DNA of 64,000 bases, taken from positions 1,011,783 to 1,075,782 of the forward strand of contig JABELC010000014.1 in NCBI GenBank assembly GCA_028455995.1, read 5' to 3'. Source of the stretch: Scleromitrula shiraiana. Taxonomy: Eukaryota > Ascomycota > Leotiomycetes > Helotiales > Sclerotiniaceae. Within the stretch, counting starts at the first letter, position 1; every line of letters begins with the position of its first letter. Both the position numbers and the translations under genes were made by a program. The notes below the pieces were generated by a model that ran no database searches, was not told the DNA's origin, and saw only the letters and a program-made list of their open reading frames with translations. This document shows, in pieces, positions 23,002 through 35,373 of this stretch.

Positions 23002-23885
23002 ATGCATTCAGAAGGGCACCTTGATTCTCATAATGGTAATGATAACGATATGGTTTCTGCCCTTTCTACCCAATCTCATAAATCCAGATCGTCTATTGCA
23101 AGTTCGACATCCTCATCAGTATTCTCACAGAACTCAGATAACTATTCCTTGAGTAATATATCTAAAGATGAGGATGATGTTTACGAAGAGCTAGCGGTTG
23201 AGGTTTCGTTGCAGAATTTCTTCCGAGACAATGGGGACACTGGTGAAAAAACACATTATTAGCTAAAGCCAAAATTACCTCAACCTGGTTCGGGAATCAA
23301 TAGAATAAAATCTCGCCATCCCTGGAAGGACTCATTGTTCTCACCAGGGCTGAAATGTAAAAGAACCGTTGAAAGCTACAGATAGGAGAAACCAACTGGA
23401 GAAATTCCTCCTTGACCATCAAGTCATAGAAAGCATCACAGAAAATTGATAGTAATTCAACCGAAAACTAAAGAATCCGGTGAGTACTGGACTTGAGTAA
23501 AGATTTATGATTTGGAGGCTGATAATTACATTCACCATCAGATCCTCAAATAACAATTAACAAATCAATAATCAAATGGAAGTTCGCAATCTTTGCCATT
23601 GCACTCTCCTACCAGAAATAGTCACCATCAGACTCCTAGTGAATCACAATCGATCAACGCCAATAGATTGAATGATTCCCCCGTAAATGGGTGGAATTGA
23701 GAAGTATGCAAGTGCCGACGAGAACTCTAAGAAGGAATTCGAAGAGATGCGGCAAGATTCACGTTCAGCCAGATATTTGAAAACCTTTACCACCCCCGCC
23801 CCCTGATTCAATTCTTATGAAACCTTTACCAGGAACTCCCAGGGTTCAGTACACAGAACAGCCAGCAATATTAAGTTCATATTAG
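23002..23885 (+). pseudogene. Decayed Ser/Pro-rich hypothetical gene
   Basis: An 86-codon frame from 23002 (MHSEGHLDSHNGNDNDMVS; SKDEDDVYEELAVEVSLQNFF) ends at TAG 23260-23262, but the same frame goes on in coding style (KPKLPQPGSGINRIKSRHPW; EKPTGEIPP; KHHRKLIVIQPKTKESG) with further TAG and TGA codons. Beyond a possible intron (donor GTGAGT near 23480, acceptor near 23540), coding-like pieces appear in different frames: LPLHSPTRNSHHQTPSESQS, then EKYASADENSKKEFEEM, then KPLPPPPPDSILMKPLPGTP with a stop at about 23883. The interruptions are mostly TAG/TGA where CAG or CGA would be read, plus at least two frame changes. The product class is unknown, with a Ser/Pro/Lys-rich composition like the gene at 21233. 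I see this as one broken gene rather than several small ones. Confidence 0.55.
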
Positions 23886-25194
23886 ATCTTTATCTCGAAA
23901 CCTGGATTGGGTATATACTTGCAAGATGCGTAGGATTGGATTTGAAGATATCATAGGGTCTGTCACCCATGGGCTAAGAAAACTCTTAGTATTGACATAG
24001 GGATTGATAAAAAAGGTTGGGAGATGGGTATGGATATGGTGTCCACTTGGAAATTTGGAATTTTTGTATTATATCTGGACAATGAAGTGATCCAATCAGG
24101 CTAATTCATCTTCGAAGGCCTACTTGAATTTCATAGATTAAAACAAATTGTTAATCGTTTAGTCTCAGATCTCTATTTTTCAATATATCTATACATGTTG
24201 TTGTGTAAGCTGAAGAAAAAGAATAACTTCAACTGTTCGAACGAGCGATGCAACAAGAGGTAAAAATTGAGGCACCAGGGGGCATCGGAGTCTCATGCAC
24301 CCTCTTTCATGTACAATCTACTTGTGATAAACATAATCTTGCCATACTGCAGATAGAATCTAGGCTCATCTTATGCCTGATGAGACAGCGTTTATTGGGG
24401 CCCGTTGCCACTGTTGGTTTCTCTTGACAACTATTGAAGCGTTGTCATATATATATTTCATACCGCCGATGAGTGCTAACGTATTGCCTGATAAACAAGG
24501 AGTAAGATCTGAGAGTGATGATCTAGATTATCTCTATCTTCGAAGAGTAGCATGCATACAGATAGATCCGTTTTAGATTCTGGCAAGATGGGCGTAGTGG
24601 GGTGGGGAGATGTCATGTTAGCTAAGCCTGATTAGTCATTCACTGCAACACCCCTGGTGCCCTGGTACAGGAACCGACCTTTTCCCTCGTTGTTATCAGA
24701 AAGATCAGCATTTATTTGTTGATTGAAATAAGTATATCCCCAAGGAATGTATCATGGAATGACTTCAATTCTTTCAACTCTTACCTTGGAAAATCTCATT
24801 AAGATATAGTAAGCAAAGATTACCCCAGAAAATTCGGCTTCAATCGTGGCCGGCGTTTGCGTTACTTCCTTCATCGCCACAGAGAAGCATAGATTCGACT
24901 ACCAACATCCAACATCCAACATCCAACATCCAACATCCAACATCCAACATCCAACATGATGATGGCGGTCTCGACCTCATCAGCCTCATTACTTGATGTT
25001 GGTATCGTGCGTGTACATCTTTCATGATGCTTCACTGCGAGATTAATGATTTAATTCTTTCCTATTTGCAACTGGTGAATTCCATATTGTGTTTTTTAAG
25101 ATTGTCATTCTGTATGAACTATTGATCTACGCGTAATATAAAATATCAAAAAGACGCGACAATTATACCCCTCACATAATTTTGATTCGATAAT
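23886..25194. other. Intergenic, with a CCAACAT tandem repeat
   Basis: No gene is supported over 1.3 kb. The only structure noted is the heptamer array at 24902-24957. The last 200 bases are promoter of the acylated coiled-coil gene. Confidence 0.5.
24902..24957. repeat. Heptamer tandem repeat, eight copies of CCAACAT
   Basis: Eight perfect head-to-tail copies of CCAACAT (56 bases). On the other strand it would read a Cys-Trp-Met-Leu-Asp-Val-Gly repeat, an artefact of translating the array. Perfect identity suggests recent slippage. Confidence 0.95.
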
Positions 25195-25905
25195 ATGGGT
25201 TGCGGATCAAGCAAATTTGATAATGAGTATGACGCGAAAGATATTCGTTCTCTAATTTCACGAGAGTCCAGTATGCAAACAATTGATTTATTCGCTGCTT
25301 GAACGTAAAGTTTACTGATTCGATTAATTAGATTCGTCCTATGATCAATATGAAAAACATGAAAATCGAGGGAGGTCTAATAAGCGCAGTACATTCCATC
25401 GAGGAAAAGAAATTTTTCGAAGTAAAGAGCGAGATCCGAACTCTGATGAAAGAAGGCATCGAGCAACTGTCGAAGCAGAAAGACAAAGTATGAAAGAGAT
25501 GACAGAAGCAGACTATGCATGGAAAAGAAGAGATTCTGAAGAGATATATGATGAACTGAGAGTTGAGAGGGAATTAATGAGGGAGGTTAGAGAGGTGGAA
25601 AAAGAGAATGAAATGATGGAGAGGGAGATGATGGAAATTGAGAGGGAGAAGGGTTACGAGGGGAAATCTAGATACATTGCAGATTTCAGCTTGGAGGGAG
25701 AAAAGGATTATGAAATTAGTCCTGATCTGAGGAGACTTAATAAAGATGATGATAGGTAAGTTTGTGTTCACGTTCCTGATATTCTCTGATTGCGGGGTAC
25801 ATTTGAACATGCAAAACTAATCTTTTCAGATCATATTACGGCAGTGATGTTAGCTCAATGAGCTCCATGCTTTCTACACTTCATGAATCCCCGGATGAAA
25901 GTTGA
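25195..25905 (+). CDS. Predicted N-myristoylated/palmitoylated coiled-coil protein, 191 aa
   Basis: Three exons (25195-25270, 25332-25755, 25830-25905) join in phase to exactly 192 codons. The protein begins MGCGSSKF: Gly2 with Ser at position 6 is the classic N-myristoylation signal, and Cys3 next to it is the usual palmitoylation site, so stable attachment to the plasma membrane or endomembranes is predicted. The middle (residues ~70-140) is a highly charged coiled coil (ELRVEREL-MREVREVEKENE). The C-terminus is Ser/Met-rich (SYYGSDVSSMSSMLSTLHES). I know no named family. The gene is intact although it lies between pseudogenes. It could act as a membrane-bound scaffold; that is an inference from the lipid signal and coiled coil only. 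Confidence 0.72.
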
Positions 25906-28199
25906 AAAGGAGAATTGATATTCATTACATGATATATTTTATGATATCATAGGTATTGTATTCGGTGTATTAAAAGTTGAGGGATTTCCTTTCATATTTC
26001 ATTATTTGGTTAGTTCCATGCATTTATTAGGTGTTACTAGTTTTTTTTTTTCATTTCATGGCGTAACAAAGATTGGATGTTATATATAAATTATCGGCGG
26101 GATTAGGAGGTTCCTGTTTTCATTTTCATTAGTATCATAAAGTTCAAATGAATGGCCAAAATAAATGTCATGTCTCGTATTTCATCAGCCGTGTGTTCTA
26201 CAAAGTAACCTTAAAAGCTTACATTGACCCACTGATTAGTCCTCAAAACTGAATCAACCTCCTCACCCTCCAGTATTAATGTTCCGATTCATATAAGCAA
26301 CCCCAGATTCGACCAATTTGCGTCTCTAAACGCCGCTTGAGTCATGGGAAATAACCAATTCTTACCTTGGCGTTGAAATCCCAGTAGATATACCCAATAA
26401 ACCAACCAACTGGTATTCACCGCGGTCTGCAGGATCAGGATTCAGATCTGCGTTCACACCTGAGTCTGGATCTAGTTGAGATCTCTTCTAATCGTTCTCC
26501 GCATGTTCTTGATGAAAGGCCCACAGATGAATCAAACTCCCCACTCGACCTCTGATATAAGGTCATTCCTGCCAATAAGAATCAATTATGATCTACTACT
26601 CAGCCCTATCTGTATTCTTTACCCTTATCTTACGATTAGGTTGGTCATCAATAGGTTGATGATCACGATGACTTTGCTATTTTTTCCTACTATAGAACTA
26701 TTTCGATCTTTACCTAATGGAGTTCTCCCTTTGCCACTTTAGTTGTTATATTGTGGATCATCTCTTGAGGCGGGTCTGCTATATATGCGTGTCCGTAGGA
26801 CCTAGATTCCTGGCCATCATGCAGTTTCTCTTCTCTGCTCTCATCTATTTTGATCTATTCTTCTTCTTGTATCCTCCAGAGTTCAAGGTATCTCTATTCA
26901 AAGCCTTATCATCGATACTGCAAGCGTCTGTTATATGATTCCCATTTGCCCATATATACACATTTGTCTATATATACACATTGAAAATGGTAGCAATTTC
27001 GGCTTGGAAGAGATCTCCGAGCTTTAGTCTCTTGGAGAGGTTTAGAACCACTAGGCATGAATGCATCCTTCTATCTTTCTAAATTACTATTGTAGTATAC
27101 TAATGAGAGTGAAATATAGTTCAGTAAGACCATCATCCGATGATGATCTTGAACAAACTGTGGATGAACAATCTAAATCATTGAGAAGAGAACGCACCGG
27201 TCACAGTATGTTTTTTTATTTCTTCTTCTCCCTCTTATTTTTTACTCCTTTTAAATTTCTGAATGAGGGTGCTGACGGGGTGGTTCAATCAGGTGTCAAG
27301 AAGAAGACATTAGATAACCTCGAAAGAGTCATCTTGTTCTGTAGTTTGTTCTGTTGAATCACTTCTCGTATAACTTGTATAATCGGACTCTGGTATGAGA
27401 GAAACAACTATTGAAATCTTCAATACGATTAAAAATTATGACTGGATTATCTCAAATAAATATTCATCGAGGTATTGGTTTTATTGGTATCGAAACTTTT
27501 GTAATTTATACATATGGGTAGGTAAATTGGGAAAATTGCATAGGATATCATAGGATAGGAATGGAACGGATGAGATAGTATGGAATGGGATGTGATGGCG
27601 TTTGGTGTTGGATTTGCTTTATGATTTTTGCTTCATTTCTTTTCCTTTCCTTTTCATTAATTGATGGTGTTGATGATTGCTAGCGTCAGATATTAGAGTA
27701 TCAAATGCAAACAAATTTAACTTAATTGCTGTAGTTAATGGAAATTTGATTTCCATCAGCACTCGAAACATGCTAGTTGAATGAGAAACAATGGCAGATG
27801 CTTGGATAATATCAAGTTATGTTGGTGGTCATTGTATTGGTCTATTACCAACAATTAGGTCGAAAGTAACCTGACCATTTATCAACCTGTGGAAAACAAT
27901 TTAATTCTTCTTAGGGCTGTGGCAAAAGTCTTTCTGGGAAATACGAATGCGCACGTAAAAGAGTTTTGCCTAAATTTACCTCGCATCGGATTCCCACTTG
28001 AAGATTTCACGGCTGTGGCCCCATCGTGAAACATAACACGACTCATAACACAACGAACGTTTGGTCAGAGCTCACTACTAACATTTCGCCTCGCAAAGGC
28101 GAAAACTTCATCTCAATTTTTGACACATTCTTTCATTATTGGCTTAACTCTACCTATGAACCATTGTGTATGTCACTCTATCTAACTAATCTTATATAA
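25906..28199. other. Gene-poor spacer; one weak two-exon candidate
   Basis: A 2.3 kb stretch without a confident gene. A possible small gene starts with an ATG at 27103 (MRVKYSSVRPSSDDDLEQTV), has a donor GTATGT near 27207, an acceptor near 27290, and a frame that stays open to 27357; the join is in phase and gives about 55 residues. Composition resembles the Ser/Lys-rich genes upstream, but this is too short to trust. Confidence 0.35.
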
Positions 28200-29338
28200 T
28201 TGGTCTAACATTATACAGGGAGTCAACAAATATAGTAAGAGCAGGTGATTCTGCGGGTGGTGGTTTATGTCTATCTCTATTATTGAGATGTAGAGAATTA
28301 AGGTCTACCAATGCCAGCAGGACCAAGCCTCATATCACCATGGGTTGATCTATAATTCTTAACTCAATTACTCACAAAAGACATGCTAATCAGGCTGATA
28401 GGGCTTTGCCCATTGCGAGTGAAAGTAGCGCACAAAGCCGCCAATCCGGCTCAATATCCTCCTAGCGAAGAGTTACTAGCGGAGACTGGAGAGTCGGAAA
28501 AAGATATTATTTTATATCCAGCAACAGATGTACAACTGCTTGTTTTCGATGGAGGTCCACATGCTGCCCCTACACTCGGTAAATGAAATATGCCCAAACA
28601 TCAATTTCGGGCTGTAGCTCAATTTGCTGCATGGGCACTTTCACAAGCTCAGAAAGCTGATATCGAATTGATTATTTTGCTTCTGTTTATTCAAGGTCGA
28701 CTAATGACAATGAGGTAGTGCTTTAGATATAGCTATCCATTTTTTGACCTGGCTCTGATACATTGAGACTAACAAATCGATGAAAAGTCCCTGTATCAAA
28801 TATAGTAGGGAAAGCAGGTGTTCCTCTTCCACCATTCACGGACCATATGATACGTTACACAGTGGACTTCAACGGGAATCTCTTCCCACTAATACCTGCC
28901 TCGGAGCTTCGAAGTTGTAATATTCCCCGTGAGAATATAGGCATTCCAAGTGCTACTGCCATGAAAGGCTGGAGAGAATTCAAACAAAAGTAAGATATTA
29001 TATTTGCTTCACAAAGAAAGAAAGATGACTACCTCTCCGCAATTCAACCACATTGAGATGGGAATGCTAGCTAACGCTGCATGTATGAATTAGTATTCGA
29101 AAAAAGAAAAGAACAAGCACTTCGAGGCTTCTATACATTTTCCAACGGCGAAATTTCACCACCTTGTGCATTAGCAGGAAGAAGAGTCATTGGCGATAAG
29201 GGGGAGATTGAAATGATGAAGAAACCAGGAGGAGTGCTGGGGAAATTATTTGGAAGATTTGATCAACCGCATTCAGACAACTCCGAGACAATTGATGGGA
29301 GGAGACAAAGTAGGGTTATTAGATATTCTATGGCATGA
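28200..29338 (+). pseudogene. Alpha/beta-hydrolase (HSL/esterase family) pseudogene
   Basis: Pieces of one hormone-sensitive-lipase-type esterase lie in order but in different frames. 28220-28300 has the nucleophile motif GDSAGG (28243-28260) followed by LCLSLLLRCREL; a frame change near 28300 leads to LPMPAGPSLISPWVDL and a stop. 28383-28586 has AAHKAANPAQYPPSEELLAE and the catalytic His region FDGGPHAAPTL. 28595-28670, 28790-28988 (VPLPPFTDHMIRYTVDFNGN) and 29060-29338 (VFEKRKEQALRGFYTF) continue the C-terminus. The N-terminal third with the oxyanion-hole HGG motif is missing. Some gaps between pieces may be true introns, but the frame change and the early stops within pieces show the gene is broken. 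Intact relatives act on short acyl esters. Confidence 0.8.
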
Positions 29339-29695
29339 TCTATGATGGGGTTTTGCAAATGATGATGGGGTAACGAAACTTGGGAAATTGGAAAGTGGGG
29401 AGTTAGGAGTTAAGTGTCATAATGAGGAATGAAAATATAATTTATGAATGATGAGGATATAGAGCTAGATTGACGAAGTTACGGAAAATCAAACAGGTAT
29501 TACTGTAATATAGATTATTAAAGCTGAGTGATTTGTCATCTCCTCCTTAGGTATCGATTTCAAAAACAGAACCAAAATGAAACATAGCTGGATAAGATCA
29601 AAAGGAGAGAATAAATTGAAAACGCAAAAAGGATCGACAAAAAAGAACGACTAGAAAAATCATCCTCCGTCCCACCACATTAATCAATAAGCCTC
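29339..29695. other. Short intergenic stretch between pseudogene and ppo gene
   Basis: AT-rich 3' flanks of the hydrolase pseudogene and of the convergent dioxygenase gene. Nothing else is seen. Confidence 0.5.
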
Positions 29696-32600
29696 TCACT
29701 TCTTCCCCGCAGCATAACTACTTCCATTGGTATTAGCATTTGCAGTACCCTTTCCCTTACCGTTCTTCTTCTCCTTTTCCGGTTCATTCAACCCCCCATC
29801 CCATTGAACCTTCATCGTAGTTGGGAACGGGAACTCCGAACTCATATTACGATCCATATAAACATAGAAGCCGCCAGGCCTTTGGATCTTCTTCATTTCT
29901 CCTTGAGGTCCTGGAGCTCGTCGCAGATTGTCTAATCGTCCGATTGTTTTCAACATGACTGTTAGGGCAACCTTTGAGGCATCTCCACCCAAGCAGGCGT
30001 GTGGTCCGATTCCATAAACGAGGTAGGAGTCGACGGGTCGGTCTAATCGAACTTTTTCGGGTTCGGGATAAATCTTAGGATCCTTTGCTAGAGATACCTG
30101 ATGAGACAAAATAGATTAGTTGTTTGGTCTTTGAAGAGGTCGGGCAGAGTATCAATCAAACAGAAAATACGTACAAAACTAGTAAATATAGAATCTCCGG
30201 GTTTACAATCTAATTGGCGGGGTCCATCATTTATTGTGGCATTCTCTTTACATGTACGGTATGCACCGAACGTACCATACATTCCTACACAATTAGATTA
30301 GTTGTCATCCGATGAGAACAGGTCGATGGACTTACTGATTCCTTCCAAAAGGTAATGTAGAAGAATATCATCGGCTTCGGGTGTATCAAGTTTTGCCAAA
30401 CGGTTAATCTCCGGGAGATGCTCTTTTCCATCCCCAAGGTAAAAATCAATAACTTGTCCAAATACTTGAGCTTGATTTGCTACCATTGCTCCGGCGGTTG
30501 GTAGGATTTGTGACCATCTATTCAGATAATCAGCGAATGTATCTCTGGAATGAAAGGATATCTTACGTGGTTTCATGAACACCTAATCCAGATTTCAGCA
30601 AATGACGGACCATATGAACACCATAATCTTTGAGAGCATTTTTCTCTTCCATAAACGAATCAACAATTCCAGATATAAGATTGGTCTTTGAGATGAAACC
30701 AACATTTTGTTCAACTAATGAACCAAGATCTTGTGTGACGGGAAGACCAGCAACACGTAGTGGGAACGTTTTAACTGGATCAACATCACCAAAGAAAATG
30801 ACGATGAAGATCACCTATTTCTCGTTAGTGGCTATATAAAATATGGGATACAATTTACTTACAGCCAACACCATATACAATTCATGCTCAGTATATACTC
30901 CCTTTGGGCTATCTTCATCCTTCAAGGGTAGATGGAAGATATTGGCAGCAAAATGGACGTGTGCTATATTATCTTAGTGATAGCTCCGGAGGTTTGGAGA
31001 GGAATGCATACCAGAGTTCCCAACATCCCGAATGATATCAACTTGATTTGTTTCTCCACCAATGTTGTATGACCATTTCCTCAACAGTTGAACTGTAATA
31101 CTTTCATAGAAAGTCTTTACACTCTGATGCCATTTGTCTTGATAGAGACATTCCTTCATCTGATTTCTCCGTTCGGCAAAGAATTCGCCATCGCCAGCAA
31201 GCATAAAGTTGACACCTATAACTGTCAGAAATATCTCACAATACAGAAAGGGAAACTTGAGTTACCTGGCTTGCCCATAAGGAAACTAAAACCTCTACGC
31301 CAAGGATCAACACCAAAGACTTCACCATTCTTCAAAACACTCTTCACGCCATCATAGGTAACAACATTAATTCTAGGTGCAATCTTGGTTGGTTTATCCC
31401 AACTAAAATCATCCACACGACCAAGTTTTGTCATAATCTTCTTATTCTCCGATGGGATTGTAAGAGGATAATGAGCATAGATACTATTGAATGTAAAGTG
31501 ATTCGGAAAAGCTCGAATGAAGAGTTTATAGAAAACACAACCTTGATTGACGTTCAAATCATAATCGACTTCTGTTACACCCCAATTTGTAAGGTTTGCT
31601 GGATGATAGTCTTGAGTGTAGAATCTATCGCCGCGAACTAGGGTAACAGCATCGGAAAGAATACTTCGACTAATTGTGTAGGTTGGTGCAATACCAACTC
31701 CTGGGTCCATGGGTTTCTTTGCATCTTCGCATACCAAGCCGGTATAAAGTTCGACCAGATCTGGTGTATTATAAAGTACCTTCAATTTGGAAGAAACTGC
31801 AGGATCAGAGTTAATGTCTTCGAATGTTTCATGTGGTGTAAGTCCGAAAAATGTTCGAAATTCGTTAAGGGTAGCACATTTCCATGCACGAGCTTGCTCC
31901 ATTCCAAGAATTTCTACGGCTCGAAGGACTGGTGGAACGTTATTCGCCCCTGATGAACCAGATAAATCCTCAATACTTTCGGTCAAGATTTTGACAAGGT
32001 CATCGTCGGGGAGAGTTCCATCGCTATTTCGAGTGAGACCAGCAAAGTCTCTTTCCAAAGGATCATCTGGGGTCATAGCTTCAAGTTTTCCTAGACCGAC
32101 GAGAAGTTCTTGCATGCTAACTTCTTTATAACTCTTCCCGAAAATCTTCATATACAAATCTTCGGACCATTTCTCATCACGTTGACTGATGCAAGAATGC
32201 CATCGATAGACACTACATGAGGTTAGGGGGTGTGATTTGATGATATCGATTGTTACTTACAGATTAAATTCTGCACTGCATTGATTACCAACTCCCCATG
32301 GTGTAGCATCTCTATCCATTTGAACACGAGGATCAAGTGTCCTAATTCTGTCAGTCAATCCTGAAATATAACTGCGTTGAAAGGGGGTCTTACCAAGTCG
32401 AATTAACACGGTTTAACCCAACGATTGTACGTAGATAATCGAGTAGAATGATATTAATGTACAGACCACAAGTGATAAGGCGTCCAGTTTGGAAAAGATC
32501 ATTATCGTATTTCTTCCAAGCAGCTTCTCTCTTCTCATCTGCGAGACTATCCTTAGGTGGATTAAATCTACCATTTTCATTGATAGTTGCAAGTTGCTTG

Positions 32601-33787
32601 ACCACGTAGTTATGGAAACGATTGAACATCTAAATGATATTAGTCCCCTTGCAAGAAATTTAATACCATTCAATTCAAACTCACAATAAGTATACATCCA
32701 ACTCCTGGAGGGAAACCAAGCAATCTCTTTTCCGAGAAACAATCTGGCTTTATTTCTCCATTCTTATGAGTACGCATAGTATCTTGCTCTTCTTGGTTGC
32801 TTCCATACAAAGGAGCAAGATCCAAGTAAGAAGAAGTCATTGATATGTTGAAATCTTCGTGGGATGTGCGGAAACAATCATGAATGATGATACTTGCGAT
32901 GTAATATAGCATACTAGAAACATTGTTAGGATGAGGTTTAAATCCACCATTGTCTCGACTCATGATTGTATCGAAAATGAGACCCGGATCTGGTTTTGGA
33001 TTTGGTTGAACAATCTTCGGTCTAACACTTCGTGCGTATGCTGTACCAGCTTTACCAACATCGGGGAATCGGATATTGTTGTACCTATAGGAAATCAGAG
33101 TGAAGAAGCAACAAGATAAAAGACCATATAACTTACGAGCCATCTGCTTGTCGATAATTATATTTATCTCCAAGCATTGATGCAGGTGGATGATCTAATG
33201 AATCCCATAATTTATCAACGAAGTCGTTTGTAAGCTTGACCCTTGTTTTTGATCCTTGTGGAAGATTAGATACTAGCTGGTGGATATTAGTGAGTGAGTA
33301 ACAATGAGTAGTGAAGGTGACATACTTGAATGGTTCGTTCCATGAGCATAGTTTTATCATCAGTCAACTTGTTATGTCCTAACTCTTGCTTCAATGTCAT
33401 CTCCAAAGTTTCAACATCTTTGATCCTCATGGCCTTGAGATCATCCCATAATCCAGTTTCTTTCACTTCCGTTCTGTAAGATCCATCTCCAGTATCGGTG
33501 TTAAGAGGTCGATTAGCGAAGCTAACAACTTTCTCGAGAGATTCAAGGGTTGAAGAAATGCCAGCACGTTTAACACTATGATCTGGACCTTCAAAAGGTG
33601 TGGGGTTTTTGCTGCCAGAGGCACTCGATTTCTTGGGGACTCCTAAAGTTCGACGTTGAGGAGCAGTTGAGTTTGTGGCAGTGTTTCCATTCTCACCGGC
33701 GTTTGTAGTATCTGGCTTGACATTTTCCTTGTCTTTATTTTTAAAGACAGTGGAAAGTCGCCTCATCATTGTAATCGACTGATTCAT
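29696..33787 (-). CDS. Ppo-type fatty-acid dioxygenase/P450 (psi-factor oxygenase, linoleate diol synthase), 1170 aa
   Basis: Twelve exons add up to exactly 1171 codons: 33326-33787, 33137-33276, 32685-33084, 32394-32629, 32261-32341, 31266-32212, 31012-31215, 30863-30963, 30567-30814, 30336-30517, 30175-30284, 29696-30097. The N-terminal haem peroxidase/dioxygenase domain has the distal His in HDCFRTS (~268) and the catalytic Tyr and proximal His in YRWHSC (~442 and ~445). The C-terminal P450 domain has ExxR as EGIR (~998) and the haem-ligand Cys in GIGPHACLGG (~1072). Known reaction: oxygenation of linoleic or oleic acid at C-8 or C-10 to hydroperoxides, then P450-driven rearrangement to diols. 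The products are oxylipin signals that balance sexual and asexual sporulation. The P450 Cys is present, unlike in PpoC-type proteins, so diol-synthase activity is possible. In-frame ATGs a few codons in are alternative starts. It diverges from the tsc13-like gene. Confidence 0.95.
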
Positions 33788-35373
33788 GAGGAAGCACTAC
33801 AATAAAGTAAAGGTCATTAATACATTTTCAAGTAGAAATGTAGATGAGATGGGAGGAGCTTGTACTTACAGTATCTGATAGCTGCTAAAATCTAAAAAGA
33901 AACTAGTGTCAGGGACACAAAGGTATTTGAAGTAGTACTATGTTGTACCCAATTCAACAATTTGCTTGGGATTCACAGATTGAAAGATCTAGAGAATCGA
34001 AACCTCAAAGATCATTCAAAAGAACCATCTAGGTAAATACTCGAAAGATAAATGACGACAGAAAGAGGAAAAGAGAGGTTGGTAAAAAGATAGATAGCTG
34101 AGCTCTACAACCAAAAGGAAGGTAGCTTTGAGAAATTTATCCTGCCGTGTTCTCATCAAGGTGCATACTGGATGGATGCACTTACAGCTTTGTAAGTTGA
34201 CTTTGTAAGAGAGGATGTATGAGAGTAATGATCAGCTACATTCTCAACCAATCAAAACGTAATTATATGAAATTGCAGGAATAGTACTTAATTTTTGAGC
34301 TACTCAAATGATTAGGAGGCTTAATCATTGAATTTAGATTGGACAATTCTCTTAATGTCTTCGTGCATTGCTACGATGTATGAATTTGATATGTCATTTA
34401 CATGTTGTCCACACAATTATAAAACTTCACCAGCTTCATCAAGCCACATTGAAACTTTATTGGTTGGTCTTATATTTGTAGCATATGAATAGATGCACCT
34501 CTCCGATTTTGTGACCCGACCCCGCAAGCCACATTTAGGGAGTATTTGCTTTAAAATATGGTATGATGTCCGGAAAAGATGAACTATCTATCTAATGGTA
34601 GGCCGTCGTTAGACGATTACTACTATACATGGTAGGATTGAAGATTCATATTGAGGGTCGTAGAAAGAGAAGTAACTTTCAATCTCTGGTAAAATGTCTG
34701 GTAAATCCCTTTTCCCAAGCTTCCCCTCACTTCTTTAAATGATCTACATGGTTTTAAAGCTAGGGGGAGAAACTCGAATATGTCGCCCTGCAGAAAGATA
34801 GATATGAGGGGGAAACGATAAATAAATAAATAAATGGCTGGCATGAAATGTATGCAAGGTGTTAGGATAGATCTCATGATTCTTATTAAAGAATAGATTT
34901 AACTAATTGACAAGACATCCGCTACAGTTTTGTATACATGCATAGAGGTCGTATGTTTCCCGTAACGACTCACGAGAGGAAGGTAAGTTACATGAGATTC
35001 TCTTCAAGTAAAAGAAAAGTCCATGCCAATGCTATGAAATGAAACTTCATTCTTATGGTCATCGTTGCCATTGCTGTGAATATCCAATAGATATCATCGT
35101 CGCCGTTATGTTTGTTGTCGTCGTCGACGTTGATATCGTTGTGAAAGATGTTAGAATTGAGTTATTAACTTTCATACCTTTGATTCGCCGATCGGCAAAA
35201 ATTTAATAATGTTCCGTGCTAAGCCGAGCTAAGCTAATGGCCTAGCGTACCAGGCGTACCTGGCCCTATCAACAATTTTGAAGCTTTTGTTAGCATCCTC
35301 ACCAAAATCACTACCATCCATACTATATACCCTTCAACTTAACTCCCCTCGACCCTCCCTTTATATCTTCAAA
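33788..35373. promoter_or_regulatory. Shared divergent promoter region of the Ppo and enoyl-reductase genes
   Basis: A 1.6 kb spacer between two genes of fatty-acid metabolism transcribed away from each other. A palindrome-like GTACCAGGCGTACCTGG lies at about 35248, roughly 125 bases before the enoyl-reductase start. No intact ORF with coding character is present. An intron in the Ppo 5' UTR is possible (CTTAC at about 33866). Confidence 0.45.

Noticed and set aside
24902..24957. CRISPR-like or regulatory array
   Set aside because: The repeats adjoin without spacers and the host is a eukaryote; it is a simple microsatellite.
24840..25025. Minus-strand frame with Cys-Trp-Met-Leu repeats
   Set aside because: It only reads the CCAACAT array; there is no gene context.
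28609..28680. tRNA-like start (GGGCTGTAGCTCAATTTG)
   Set aside because: No anticodon or T arm follows; the stretch codes for the AVAQFAAWALSQAQ part of the hydrolase pseudogene.
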